Source: JBFWUM01 sp050247255
GTDB lineage: Bacteria > Acidobacteriota > Vicinamibacteria > Vicinamibacterales > UBA2999
Length of the DNA: 64,000 nucleotides
Direction: 5' to 3'
Assembly (NCBI GenBank): GCA_050247255.1
Contig: JBFWUM010000002.1
Span: 62,001-126,000, forward strand
Position 1 is the stretch's first letter. Each line of letters begins with the position of its first letter. This document shows, piece by piece, positions 52,104 to 61,794 of the stretch. Under the pieces are notes generated by a model. It was not told where the DNA came from. It did no database searches and worked only from the letters and a program-made list of their open reading frames with translations. A program made the position numbers and the translations under genes.

Positions 52104-53265
52104 AGTCGACGTCGTGGCGGTCGCCTCGGACGCGGGCAGCGGCCGCGCGCTCGCGCCGGTCGTGCGACGGCTCGTTCGAAACGGCACCGCCGTCATCGGC
52201 TATGCCAGCGGGCCGTCAGGCGAGATCCTGCCGCAGGAAGCGCCGGAGGCGACCACGGTGGCGCTCGACGACGACTGCACGCCCGGCGCGTTCGGCGATT
52301 TGATCGCCGGCAGCGACGCGCGAGTGGTCCTCACGGGCGCCGGGGCGTACAACAGGCTCGAGCACACGGCGCGGCTGGCTGCGCGGCACTGCGGACGTCC
52401 ATCGATTGCCGTCCTCGATTACTGGTTCGAGTACGCGCCGCGCTTTCAACGCGTCACCGATGGCCGGCGCGTCGACAGCTGGCCCGACGTGCTGTGTGTG
52501 CCTGACGACGTGGCGGCGCGCGGCGTTGTCGAGGCGGGCGGCGATCCGAGCCGGGTCGTGGTGACCGGAAGTCCGAACATCGAAGCATCACGGCTCTGGT
52601 GGGACGCGTATCACCCGGACCGGGAGCGGCTGGCGCACTCGCTCGGCGTCGATCCGGCGGCGCCGATCGTCGCGTTCTTTTCCGAGCCGCACCGCGCGAA
52701 CCCCGACGGCCGCCCGTTCACCGGCCCCGGCGGGTTGATTCGTGACGACGGGTCGCCGCTCTTCGGCTACACCGCGGAGCAGATGCTCTCGCTGGTGATG
52801 CGCGCGCTGGCCGACGCCGGGCGCCGCCGGGACGTACGTATCCAGGTGATCGTGAAGGCGCACCCGCTCGAATGGACGCCTGGGCTGCGGGAATTCGCGG
52901 CCCGGTGGAACGACGGGTCGGCGAGCGTGTCGATCACCGAGGCTGCCCATCCGCGCGAGCTGGTCGCGCTGGCCGATGCGGTCGTGGGCATGAGCTCGGT
53001 GACGCTGATCGAAGCCGGGCTGGCGGCGCGCCCCACCTACAGCGTGCAAATAGGGCTGGGGGCGGACGCACCATTCGACCCGTGCGTGGCCAACCGGCTG
53101 GGGTTGGCCACGCCGGTCTTCGATGTCCCGGCACTGGAGACGTTCGCCGCAGCGATTGCCGGCGGCACCGCCTCGCCGCCGCCGGTACGGCCGGCCGGCC
53201 TGCGAGTGGACGGCGCCACCGACGCGGTGGCGATGGTGGTGAACCGGGTGCTGGCGGCGGCCTGA
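52093..53265 (+). CDS. GT-B-like protein of unknown function (surface-glycan locus)
   Basis: The protein is 390 residues. VLDYWFEYAPRF, VVVTGSPNIEASRLWW, VIVKAHPLEWTP and a late VGMSSVTLIEAGLAARPTYS show a GT-B-like two-domain layout, close in style to the proteins encoded at 23925 and 26650 but with little local identity. It could be a glycosyltransferase or a UDP-sugar epimerase relative. The GTG start is inside the end of the aminotransferase gene. Confidence 0.6.
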   Translation: MPSKVDVVAVASDAGSGRALAPVVRRLVRNGTAVIGYASGPSGEILPQEAPEATTVALDDDCTPGAFGDLIAGSDARVVLTGAGAYNRLEHTARLAARHCGRPSIAVLDYWFEYAPRFQRVTDGRRVDSWPDVLCVPDDVAARGVVEAGGDPSRVVVTGSPNIEASRLWWDAYHPDRERLAHSLGVDPAAPIVAFFSEPHRANPDGRPFTGPGGLIRDDGSPLFGYTAEQMLSLVMRALADAGRRRDVRIQVIVKAHPLEWTPGLREFAARWNDGSASVSITEAAHPRELVALADAVVGMSSVTLIEAGLAARPTYSVQIGLGADAPFDPCVANRLGLATPVFDVPALETFAAAIAGGTASPPPVRPAGLRVDGATDAVAMVVNRVLAAA

Positions 53266-54699
53266 ATGCGCCTGCACATCAATTTCTCGGTCGTGCTGCC
53301 GGTCTACGCGCGGGTCGCGCTCGACCTGCAGCGCCGCTACGGGATCGAGGGCTTCTCGGGATTCGTCTACGGGCGCGACAGCCTCCACGACCTCGAGGCG
53401 ATCGGCTTTCCTCTCGAGGGCGTGCGGACGCTGACCGATGCGCTGCGGGCCCGCGGCGACCGTGACCCCGACATGGCCTATCTGCGCGAGTGCGAGCGGC
53501 GCTACGGCCCGAACCTCTACCTGATGATCGCCGGCTGCAGGTTTGTCTCGGGCTTCCCGCATCGCCGCGCCCTGCAAGTGCTCGAAACCGGCTTCCGCCT
53601 GATCGAAGGGTTGTTCGACGAGTACCGCCCGGGGGCGGTCATCAGCGACGGCGTCGCCTGCACGCTGAGCTACATCCAGTATGCAGTCGCCAAGGCACGG
53701 GGCGTGCCGTTTCTGACGATTGCGCCGGCGCGCGTCAACGGCCGCTTCTACATCATCCGCAACCATCGAGATCAATACGAGCGGGTCGACGCGCTGTTTG
53801 AGGCCTACAAGCGGAATGGCTTGCCGGTGCCGCAGCGCGCCGAGGCGGCCGCATTCATCGAGGGCTTCCGCGAGGCGGCTACGAAGCCTGACTACTTCAT
53901 CAAGCTGGCCACCCAGCCGGGCTTCGATGCCGGCGCCCTCGGCACCCTGGCGTCGCTGGCCTATCGGCGTTACGTGCTGGACCGCGACAACTACCTGCTG
54001 GCGGCGCCTCACGAGGCGGTACTCAGCCGGCTGACGCGCATCATCAAGAGCCGGCTGCTGGACCGTCCTCATTTCGATGCGCCGCGGGCGGACGAGAAGT
54101 TCGTCTTCTTCCCGCTCCATTTCCAACCGGAACTGACGACGCTGGTGCTCGCGCCGCACTTCGTCAACCAGGTGGCGGTGATCGAGAACCTGGCGAAGAC
54201 GCTGCCGATCGACCACCTGCTCTACGTGAAGGAACACAAGGCGAGCCTCGGCCGGCGCCCACTGGGCTACTACCAGGCGATTCGGCGGATCCCGAACGTT
54301 CGGCTGCTGTCGCCGTTCCTCGACAGCCATACCCTGATCAAGGCGGCGTCGGCGGTGTGCGTGATCTCCAGCACCGTCGGCTGGGAGGCGCTTCTCTACG
54401 AGAAGCCGGTAATCACGCTTGGCGACGTCTGCTACAACGCCTTCGATCTGGTGACCCACGTGACCGACATGACCGCTGTTGCTGGTGCCATCGCGCACGC
54501 CATCGAACAATTCCGGCCGGACCGCGACCTGCTGGAGAAATACGTCGCCGCCATGCTCAATGGGATGTACGAGGGGGACGTCTTCCATCCTCCCGGCGAG
54601 CGGACGAGCCCGAGCCTGCGTCCGGACAACATCTCGCGGGTCGCGGACGTGGTGGCCGCGGAGCTCTCGTTGGCGCCGGCGGCAGGAGTATCAGCGTGA
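53266..54699 (+). CDS. Capsular polysaccharide synthesis protein (KpsS/LipB-like, Capsule_synth)
   Basis: The protein is 477 residues. FFPLHFQPELTTLVLAP, VKEHKASLGRRPLGYY and ISSTVGWEALLYEKPVITLG are the Capsule_synth pattern of KpsS-type glycosyltransferases, which add sugars such as Kdo to lipid or to the growing chain. Here a nonulosonate may be the donor, but that is inference. ATG 53266 directly follows the previous stop. The end overlaps the oxygenase gene by GTGA. Confidence 0.78.
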   Translation: MRLHINFSVVLPVYARVALDLQRRYGIEGFSGFVYGRDSLHDLEAIGFPLEGVRTLTDALRARGDRDPDMAYLRECERRYGPNLYLMIAGCRFVSGFPHRRALQVLETGFRLIEGLFDEYRPGAVISDGVACTLSYIQYAVAKARGVPFLTIAPARVNGRFYIIRNHRDQYERVDALFEAYKRNGLPVPQRAEAAAFIEGFREAATKPDYFIKLATQPGFDAGALGTLASLAYRRYVLDRDNYLLAAPHEAVLSRLTRIIKSRLLDRPHFDAPRADEKFVFFPLHFQPELTTLVLAPHFVNQVAVIENLAKTLPIDHLLYVKEHKASLGRRPLGYYQAIRRIPNVRLLSPFLDSHTLIKAASAVCVISSTVGWEALLYEKPVITLGDVCYNAFDLVTHVTDMTAVAGAIAHAIEQFRPDRDLLEKYVAAMLNGMYEGDVFHPPGERTSPSLRPDNISRVADVVAAELSLAPAAGVSA

Positions 54700-55634
54700 T
54701 TGAGACGCCGGCGGTTCCCGCCGTCTCGCGGCGCTCGGCGCTGCAGTGGGTCAGGGGCATCGCGCACCAGTACGGGTATCGCCTGGTCCTGGGTCAGCTG
54801 CCGCGCCTGTATTACGGCAACGACGCCGGGTTCTCGCAGAACTTCCGGGCAGGACGCGAACTCCGCGCGCTGCGGGCGCGGGCGCCGCAGGCGGGATCGC
54901 CGGGGGACGCCCGTCCGGCACGCCTACGGCAGGAGGGGTTTCTGCCACTGGGGAAGCCGTACGCGCCGGCGCTCGTCGCCGCGATCCGTTCACGTGTAGC
55001 CGAGCTCGTGATGGATCCGGCGGCGTCTCTGCCGGTCGGACCGCGGATCAAGGACGCCATTCGAGGCATCGTCGATCCGCTGGAACGCATTCCCGAGATC
55101 GCGCAGCTGCTCTCTGACGATATCCAGGGTGTGCTGCGGGGGTACTTCGGGACGCACTTTCGTGTCGAGCACGTACGCGTGTGGCGAAATGTCCACGTGC
55201 CCGACGCCTTCGCGCGGCAGGACGTGTACTCGAACCTGTGGCACAACGACCAAGACCCGGTCACCCTGTTGCGGCTGTTCGTCTACATGACCGACGGCGT
55301 CACGCGCGAAACTGGCGCGACCAACGTCCATTCGATTGCGGCCACCAAGCAGATTATCCGGCGCGGGTACCTGCGGCGCCGGGCGATCCTGCCGCCCGCG
55401 CGGCGGATCCTCGAAGACGCCGCGCGCATTCAGTACTTCGAGGGTGATGCCGGGTCGGCCTGCCTGCTCAACCCGCAGCTCTGCCTGCACCGCGCCACCG
55501 TTCCGCGGGCCGGGGCCCATCGCGACATGATTCAGTTCACCATCGCGCCGTCCGGCGTGCCGCTCGCCGACGACTGGCACCGCCGGATGCCGCCCGACGC
55601 CGTGATGCACGCGATGGCTCCGGAGCGCGGGTGA
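54696..55634 (+). CDS. Phytanoyl-CoA-dioxygenase-like Fe(II)/2-oxoglutarate oxygenase
   Basis: The protein is 312 residues. The metal triad is visible as WHNDQD (H183, D185) and a distal His in CLHRATVPRAGAHRD (H265), with Arg nearby to bind 2-oxoglutarate. It resembles PhyH-type enzymes. Such oxygenases sometimes hydroxylate sugars or lipids in glycan loci. GTGA overlap upstream and a four-base overlap with the flippase gene downstream put it within the export end of the operon. Confidence 0.72.
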   Translation: MIETPAVPAVSRRSALQWVRGIAHQYGYRLVLGQLPRLYYGNDAGFSQNFRAGRELRALRARAPQAGSPGDARPARLRQEGFLPLGKPYAPALVAAIRSRVAELVMDPAASLPVGPRIKDAIRGIVDPLERIPEIAQLLSDDIQGVLRGYFGTHFRVEHVRVWRNVHVPDAFARQDVYSNLWHNDQDPVTLLRLFVYMTDGVTRETGATNVHSIAATKQIIRRGYLRRRAILPPARRILEDAARIQYFEGDAGSACLLNPQLCLHRATVPRAGAHRDMIQFTIAPSGVPLADDWHRRMPPDAVMHAMAPERG

Positions 55635-56956
55635 GCCGGGTCGCGGCCCGACAGATCGCCCACACGCTGTCGGCGAAGGGGGTGACGGCGGCGCTCCGCG
55701 TCGGCCTGATGGCCATCCTCGCCCGCGAGTTGACCCCCGACGCCTACGGCGCTTATTCACTGATCCTGACGGTTGGCACCTTCGGCGTGCTGATGGCCGG
55801 CCTGAATCTCGGCATCTACGTGTACCGGGCGGTGCCCGGCCGTGAGCCGTCGGCGCAGTTGAGCCTGTTCAAGACGACCTTCCTGTTCGAAGTCGGGCTG
55901 GCGCTCATTCTCGTCGTCATCATCATCGGCGGTGGCCTCGTTCCGATCGCCCTGCGGGGGCTCAACGCCGAGGGGTACGAGGGGGCCTTCGCGCTGGGCC
56001 TCGTCCTACTCGTTGTGCTGGTTGCGCTGTCGGAGGCGACGCAGTACTTCACGGCGCAGGCCAGGATCGAGCAGGCGAACTGGGTGGACATCCTGAGCCA
56101 GGCGGCCTGGGTGCTGCCGTTTGCCGCCTGGTGGGCCCTGGGACTGCCGATCACCGTGCTCGCCGTCATCGCCGCGCAGCTGGCCGGCGGGCTGGCGGCG
56201 CTGTGGTACGGCGCCCGCCAGGTGGGCAGCCGGGAGTGGTATCACGCGACGCCCGCCTGGCATGAGCTCCGGACCGCGATCGGCTTCAGTGTGCCCATGA
56301 TCGTGCCGGGCCTGAGCCTCTACGTGCTGCGCCTGGCCGACCGCTTCATCCTGTCATCGGCGTGGGGGCTCGAGCAGGTCGGCATCTACGCCTTCGCCTA
56401 CACGTTCGTGAACATGCTCTACACGTTCACCGCCTGGGCCATTTTCAAGACGTTTGGCCCGCGGATCATCGCCGCGCACAACGAGGCAGATCACGCGCGC
56501 CGGGACAGGCTGCAGAGCTACATGGTGAAGATCGCGCTGCTGGCCTTTGTCGGCGCGACGGCAGCGCTGCTCGTTCTCTACGATCCCGTGGTGTCGCTGG
56601 TGGCGCGGCCCGAATACCTGGCGGCGGCTCGGCCGCTGCCGCTGCTGGCGCTCTGCTACGTGTTCATCATCCTCACGTACCCGGCCGACAACATGCTGTT
56701 CATGCAGGACCGGGTGAAATCATCGGCGGCGATCGATCTGGCCGGCATGGCTGTCGGCATCGCCGCCAACCTGCTGCTGGTGCCGCGCTGGTCGTATATG
56801 GGGGCGGCGGTCGCGTCCACCGTCGGCTTCGGCACGATCATGCTCGGCAAGTACGCCTTCTCCGGCACGCTGTCGTCGCTGCGCCCCGACGTCCTGTTCT
56901 CGTTCGACACCGAGGCTCGCATGCTCGGGTCGTACCTCGTGCGGTGGCGCAGCTGA
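55631..56956 (+). CDS. Wzx-type oligosaccharide flippase (MATE/MVF-like)
   Basis: This 441-residue polytopic protein has about twelve hydrophobic segments, beginning ARQIAHTLSAKGVTAAL and including ARELTPDAYGAYSLILTVG, the common start of polysaccharide transporters. It should flip lipid-linked repeat units to the periplasm. No Wzy polymerase is certain in the window. Its TGA overlaps the AsnB ATG (TGATG). Confidence 0.85.
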   Translation: MSRVAARQIAHTLSAKGVTAALRVGLMAILARELTPDAYGAYSLILTVGTFGVLMAGLNLGIYVYRAVPGREPSAQLSLFKTTFLFEVGLALILVVIIIGGGLVPIALRGLNAEGYEGAFALGLVLLVVLVALSEATQYFTAQARIEQANWVDILSQAAWVLPFAAWWALGLPITVLAVIAAQLAGGLAALWYGARQVGSREWYHATPAWHELRTAIGFSVPMIVPGLSLYVLRLADRFILSSAWGLEQVGIYAFAYTFVNMLYTFTAWAIFKTFGPRIIAAHNEADHARRDRLQSYMVKIALLAFVGATAALLVLYDPVVSLVARPEYLAAARPLPLLALCYVFIILTYPADNMLFMQDRVKSSAAIDLAGMAVGIAANLLLVPRWSYMGAAVASTVGFGTIMLGKYAFSGTLSSLRPDVLFSFDTEARMLGSYLVRWRS

Positions 56957-58824
56957 TGTGCGGCATCGCCGGCATTGTCAGCTTCGGTCCGCCGGTGGAC
57001 GGCGACCTGCTGCGCGCCATGAACGCGCGCCTCGTCCACCGCGGGCCCGACGACGGCGGCGAGTGGGTCGACGCGACGTCCCGCGTCGGCCTGGCGAACC
57101 GCCGCCTGGCCATCCTCGATCTCAGCGCGGCTGGCCACCAGCCGATGGTGGCGCGCGACAGCGGGCACGTAATCGCGTACAACGGGGAGATCTACAACTT
57201 CCTCGAGTTACGGCACGAGCTGGAAGGGCACGGCCATCGGTTCTGTACCGGGTCCGACACGGAAGTACTGCTCGCCGCCTACGCCCACTGGGGCGACGCC
57301 TGTGTGGAGCGGCTCAACGGGATGTTCGCCTTTGCGATCTGGGATCCAGGGCGGCAACGGCTGTTCGCCGCGCGCGATCGCTTCGGCGAGAAGCCGTTCT
57401 ACTATCACCGCTCGCCCGAGCGCCTCGTCTTCGCGTCCGAAATCAAGGCGCTGCTCGCTGACTCGCGCACGCCGCGCGCCGCTGACGAAGCGGCCGTGAC
57501 GCGCTACCTGCTGCTGGCCCAGCTCGACGGGGACGAGCGGACCTTTTTCGACTCGATCTGCCAGCTGCGGCCGGCGCACACGCTGTCTGTGGATCGCGAC
57601 GGTACCCTCACGACCCGGCGCTACTGGCAGCTCGACCTGGCCGCAACGCTCGACCCCGGCGAAGAGCCGGACGCGCCGGAGCGTTTCCGTGAGCTGCTGT
57701 TCGATTCAATTCGCCTCCGGATGCGCTCGGACGTCCCGGTGGGGTCGAGCCTCAGCGGCGGCCTCGACTCGAGCAGCATCGTGTGTGCGATGTCGCGGCT
57801 GGTCGATCGCCGCGCCCAGCAGCAGAACACCTTCTCCGCGCGCTACCGGTCGGGCGGCACCGACGAAGGGCGCTACATCCGGGAAGTGACCGGGGCGACT
57901 GCGGTCCAGGGGCACGAGGTGTTCATCGAGGGCGCCGATCTCGCCGGTGAGGTCGAGCGGTTCCTCTGGTTCCAGGACGAACCGGTGGCGCACACCAGCC
58001 AGTACGCGCAGTGGAAGGTGATGCAACTGGCGCGCGACACCGGCGTCACCGTGCTGCTCGACGGGCAGGGGGCCGATGAGATCATCGGCGGCTACCCGGC
58101 GCAGACATTCGGCTATGGTTACGCCGAGCTCCTGCGTGGCGGGCGTATCGGCGAACTGGCGCGCGAGCTGGGCGCCTACCGGCGGCATCAGGGTTCCTTC
58201 GGCCCGGCCCTGCGCTACCTGGCCGCGGCGCTGCTGCCGGAAGAGACACGGAGCCGGCAGCGCACGCGCGCACACGCGACGCGTGGCCTGCGTCCGCGCT
58301 GGACTGCCGACAGCCTGGCCGGCGAGACAGCGCCCGGCTATGCGGCGGCGCCGGTGCTGCGGCAGGCCCTCTATCGCACGCTGACGTCGTCGAGCCTGCC
58401 GGGCCTGCTGCGCTACGGCGACCGCAACAGCATGGCGTTCTCGCGCGAGGCGCGCCTGCCGTTCCTCGATCACCGCCTGGTGGAGTTCGCGTATGCGCTG
58501 CCGTCGCGGCTGCTGCTGCGCGACGCCGTGACCAAGACCATCCTGCGACAGGCGATGGACGGAATCATTCCCGAGCCGGTGCGTGTGCGCATGGACAAGG
58601 TGGGCTTCGCCACGCCCGAGCGTGACTGGTTCCTGGGTCCGATGCAGCCGTGGCTGCGCGACGCACTGGACGGACTGAAGCGGCGTGACGTTGTGCCTGG
58701 AGCGGCGATCGGGGAGCAGTGGCAACGCTTCCTGCGAGGCGGCGATTCCGGCACCGTGTGGCGGCTCGCCAACCTGGAAGCCTGGATGCGCCGGTTCATC
58801 GACCGCGTGCCGGAGGCGGCATGA
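56956..58824 (+). CDS. Asparagine synthetase-like glutamine amidotransferase (AsnB paralogue 2)
   Basis: The protein is 622 residues with an N-terminal glutaminase domain (MCGIAGIVSF, Cys2; RGPDDGG; YNGEIYNFLEL) and a synthetase domain with SLSGGLDSSSIV (about 267) and LLDGQGADEIIGGYP. The pairing with a flippase and methyltransferase points to modification of an exported glycan. Overlaps on both sides (TGATG and ATGA). Confidence 0.9.
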   Translation: MCGIAGIVSFGPPVDGDLLRAMNARLVHRGPDDGGEWVDATSRVGLANRRLAILDLSAAGHQPMVARDSGHVIAYNGEIYNFLELRHELEGHGHRFCTGSDTEVLLAAYAHWGDACVERLNGMFAFAIWDPGRQRLFAARDRFGEKPFYYHRSPERLVFASEIKALLADSRTPRAADEAAVTRYLLLAQLDGDERTFFDSICQLRPAHTLSVDRDGTLTTRRYWQLDLAATLDPGEEPDAPERFRELLFDSIRLRMRSDVPVGSSLSGGLDSSSIVCAMSRLVDRRAQQQNTFSARYRSGGTDEGRYIREVTGATAVQGHEVFIEGADLAGEVERFLWFQDEPVAHTSQYAQWKVMQLARDTGVTVLLDGQGADEIIGGYPAQTFGYGYAELLRGGRIGELARELGAYRRHQGSFGPALRYLAAALLPEETRSRQRTRAHATRGLRPRWTADSLAGETAPGYAAAPVLRQALYRTLTSSSLPGLLRYGDRNSMAFSREARLPFLDHRLVEFAYALPSRLLLRDAVTKTILRQAMDGIIPEPVRVRMDKVGFATPERDWFLGPMQPWLRDALDGLKRRDVVPGAAIGEQWQRFLRGGDSGTVWRLANLEAWMRRFIDRVPEAA

Positions 58825-59648
58825 GCAGCGTCATCTACGAAAGCGTCCGCGACCCGGCGGAATATGTCGCGCGCTACAACGCGCTGATGGCGGAGCCGAC
58901 CAATCGTCTGCGCGTGGCGGCGGTCGTCCGCGCCCTGCGTCCGGTCACCGGACCGATCAACCGGGTCATCGACATCGCGTGCGGCGGTGGCGCGTATCGC
59001 ACCGCGGTGGCTCGCGCGCTTCGGCTCGAACGTACGCGTTTCGTTCCCGTCGATCGGCAGTACGCCTGCACCGGCGGGTACCGACTCAATCACCCGGACG
59101 CGACCCCCACCCTTGCCGACGTGACCCGGCTTCCGTTCGCGAGCGGAGCCTTCGATCTGGCGCTGTGCCTCGACATTGTCGAGCACCTTGATGACGACGC
59201 GGCGTTCGTTCGCGACGTCGCGCAGCTGGTTCGACCGGGAGGGTGGGTGCTGCTGTCCACTCAGAATTCGCGCTCGCTGGAGCATGTCATCGGTCTGTCC
59301 ACCGCGGCGCTGCGGGGGCGCCGGTGGACCGGGTGGGACCCCACCCATGTCCGGTTCTACGACGCCCCGGCGCTCCGCCGGCTGGTGTCCGAGGCAGGGC
59401 TCGAAACCGTGACATTCAGCGGGACCTACTTCGTGCCGTTCCATCTGCCCGCGCGGCTGGTCAGTTGGCCGCTCGAGCGCCTCGGCCTTCGGCGCGCGGC
59501 GGCACTCGCGCATCGCATCGTGCAGTGGCCTTTCTACGCGCTGAACGGATGGTTCGAGCGCCGAGCCGCCACTGCCGTTGCCACCTGCGGCTTCGGCATC
59601 GTCGTCCTGGCGAGAAAGCCCCCATCCCCTGCGGTGATTTCTTCATGA
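58821..59648 (+). CDS. Class I SAM-dependent methyltransferase
   Basis: The protein is 275 residues. RVIDIACGGGAYRTAVARAL (about residue 48), FVPVDRQY, LCLDIVEHLDDDAAFVRDV and LVRPGGWVLLSTQN form a Methyltransf_11-type fold. The C-terminal third is amphipathic, with an Arg/Leu-rich helix that may bind the membrane. ATGA overlaps on both sides tie it to AsnB 2 and the epimerase. Confidence 0.78.
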   Translation: MSSVIYESVRDPAEYVARYNALMAEPTNRLRVAAVVRALRPVTGPINRVIDIACGGGAYRTAVARALRLERTRFVPVDRQYACTGGYRLNHPDATPTLADVTRLPFASGAFDLALCLDIVEHLDDDAAFVRDVAQLVRPGGWVLLSTQNSRSLEHVIGLSTAALRGRRWTGWDPTHVRFYDAPALRRLVSEAGLETVTFSGTYFVPFHLPARLVSWPLERLGLRRAAALAHRIVQWPFYALNGWFERRAATAVATCGFGIVVLARKPPSPAVISS

Positions 59649-60622
59649 ACCTCGAACATGCCAGGATCGGCGTCGTCGGCGGCGCCGGCCTGATCGGATC
59701 GCACATCATCGACCGGCTCCTGCACGAACAGGTGGCCGAGGTGGTCGTCTTCGACAACTTCCTCCGCGGCACCCGCGACAACCTGGCCGCCGCCAGCGGT
59801 GACCCCCGTCTCCGGATCGTCGAGGGATCGATCACGGATCGCGCGGCGCTGTCGCGCGCGCTGCAGGGGGTCGACGGCGTCTTTCTGCTGGCGTCCTTGT
59901 GGCTCGGGGAGTGCCTGGCCGACCCGCGGAGTGCATGGGAAGTCGGCACCCTCGGGACGTGGAACGTGATCGAGGCCTGCCTCGAGCATCGCATCAAGCG
60001 CGTCGTCTATTCGTCGTCGGCGTCCGTGTACGGGAACGCGCTTCAGGTGCCGATGACCGAGGAGCACCCCTTCAACAACGTCACCACCTATGGCGCCACC
60101 AAGATCGCCTGCGAGCAGATGTTTCGCGCCATCTACGCCCAGCACAAGCTGCCGTACGTCGCCAACCGCTACATGAACGTGTACGGGCCGCGGATGGACC
60201 ATCGCGGCACCTACGTATCGGTCATCGTCAAGGTGCTCGATCGCATCGCCGCCGGCGAACGGCCGGTGGTGTTTGGCGATGGCTCGCAGGTCTACGACTT
60301 TGTCTACGTCGAGGACGTGGCGCGCGCCAACGTGCTCGGCATGCAGGCCGACTGCGCCGACGAGGCTTTCAATATCGGGTCTGGCCTCGGCACCTCGATC
60401 AATGAGCTGGTCGGCCTGCTGCTCGAGCTCACCGGCTCGCCGCTGACGCCCGAGTACCGGCCGGAAGCGCAAAGCTTCGTCACCCATCGAATCGGCAGCA
60501 CGGAGAAGGCGGAGCGCCTGCTCGGCTTCCGCGCCAGCACCCCCCTGCGGGAGGGGCTGGAGCGCCTGATCGGCTGGCGGCGTGCGGGCGAGGCTCGAAC
60601 GGCAGAGCCGGTGGCTCGATGA
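59645..60622 (+). CDS. NAD-dependent nucleotide-sugar epimerase/dehydratase (GalE-like SDR)
   Basis: The protein is 325 residues. IGVVGGAGLIGSHIIDRLL, VVYSSSASVYG, the YGATK catalytic pair and RYMNVYGPRMDHRG are typical of extended SDR sugar enzymes. The Ser/Tyr/Lys set appears intact. It probably supplies the keto or epimerised sugar used by the following aminotransferase. ATGA overlap before and after. Confidence 0.85.
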   Translation: MNLEHARIGVVGGAGLIGSHIIDRLLHEQVAEVVVFDNFLRGTRDNLAAASGDPRLRIVEGSITDRAALSRALQGVDGVFLLASLWLGECLADPRSAWEVGTLGTWNVIEACLEHRIKRVVYSSSASVYGNALQVPMTEEHPFNNVTTYGATKIACEQMFRAIYAQHKLPYVANRYMNVYGPRMDHRGTYVSVIVKVLDRIAAGERPVVFGDGSQVYDFVYVEDVARANVLGMQADCADEAFNIGSGLGTSINELVGLLLELTGSPLTPEYRPEAQSFVTHRIGSTEKAERLLGFRASTPLREGLERLIGWRRAGEARTAEPVAR

Positions 60623-61794
60623 GCGTCAGGATCCCGATTTCGCGCCCCTACTTCGGCGAGGAGGAGCGGCTGGCCCTCACCGAGCCGCTCGAGACCGGGT
60701 GGGTCGTCCAGGGGCCTCGGGTTCAGGCGTTCGAGCAGGCGTTCGCGGCGCGGATCGGGGCCGCGCACGCGGCCGCGACCACGTCGTGTACGACCGCGCT
60801 CCACCTCGCCGTGGCGGCGCTCGGCCTCGCTCCTGGTGACGAGGTGATCGTGCCGGCGTTCACCTGGATCTCGACCGCCAATGTCGTCGAGCACATGGGC
60901 GCCAGGCCGGTGTTCTGTGACATCGACCTGGCGACGTTCAACATCGACGTCCGTCAGATCGAAGCCCGCATCACTTCGAGAACCGTCGGCATCATTCCCG
61001 TGCACCTGTTCGGCCTCTGCGCCGACATGCCGGCGGTCAGTCGCGTCGCCGCGGCGAACGGCCTCTGGGTGCTCGAGGACGCCGCCTGCGGATTCGGCGC
61101 CGCGATCGACGGCCGTCACGCCGGGACCCTGGGTACGGCAGGCTGCTTCAGCTTTCATCCGCGCAAGGCGATCACGACCGGCGAAGGCGGGATGGTGACG
61201 ACGGCGGACGCCGAGCTCGATCGCCGGGTGAGGAGCCTGCGCGATCACGGCGCCTCGCGCTCCGACCTCGAGCGCCATGTCTCGACGCGCTCGTTCCTCC
61301 TCTCCGACTATGACCTGCTCGGCTACAACTACCGGATGACCGACTTCCAGGGCGCGCTCGGCGTCGTGCAGCTGGCGCGCGGCGACGAGATCCTCGGCGC
61401 CCGGCGGCGGATTGCCGCGCGCTACGATGCCGCGCTGGCAGGAGCCGCCTGGCTCGACCTTCCGGCGTGTCCGGACGGCTATACCCACGGCTACCAGTCG
61501 TACGTCTGCCTGTTCCGTCCGGAAGCACCGACGCTGGCCCGGATGCCGGAACTGCACGATCGGCGCAACGCGATCATGGCCAGACTCGAGGCGCGAGGGA
61601 TCGCCACGCGGCAGGGCACACACGCACCGCCGTTCACCGGCTTCTACGCGGCCAAGTACGGCTACCGCCTCGAGGACTTTCCGCAGGCGGCATTGGCCGA
61701 GCGCCTCTCGCTGTCCCTGCCGGTGTACACGCAGCTCACCGATGCCGAGGTAGACGAGGTCTGCAGCGCACTCCGGGATGCCTTCGATGCGTGA
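60619..61794 (+). CDS. DegT/DnrJ/EryC1/StrS-family aminotransferase
   Basis: The protein is 391 residues. IPISRPYFGEEERLALTEPL, the sugar-aminotransferase start, then EDAACGFGAAIDGR and FHPRKAITTGEGG (Lys183). It is a third DegT-type enzyme in the window after PseC and the one at 50790. With the epimerase it forms a small aminosugar module. The end overlaps the next gene by eight bases. Confidence 0.86.
   Translation: MSVRIPISRPYFGEEERLALTEPLETGWVVQGPRVQAFEQAFAARIGAAHAAATTSCTTALHLAVAALGLAPGDEVIVPAFTWISTANVVEHMGARPVFCDIDLATFNIDVRQIEARITSRTVGIIPVHLFGLCADMPAVSRVAAANGLWVLEDAACGFGAAIDGRHAGTLGTAGCFSFHPRKAITTGEGGMVTTADAELDRRVRSLRDHGASRSDLERHVSTRSFLLSDYDLLGYNYRMTDFQGALGVVQLARGDEILGARRRIAARYDAALAGAAWLDLPACPDGYTHGYQSYVCLFRPEAPTLARMPELHDRRNAIMARLEARGIATRQGTHAPPFTGFYAAKYGYRLEDFPQAALAERLSLSLPVYTQLTDAEVDEVCSALRDAFDA

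Noticed and set aside
56956..58824. Ordinary asparagine synthetase for amino acid supply
   Set aside because: It is coupled to a flippase and a methyltransferase and has two paralogues in the same glycan region; the housekeeping role cannot be excluded but is less likely.
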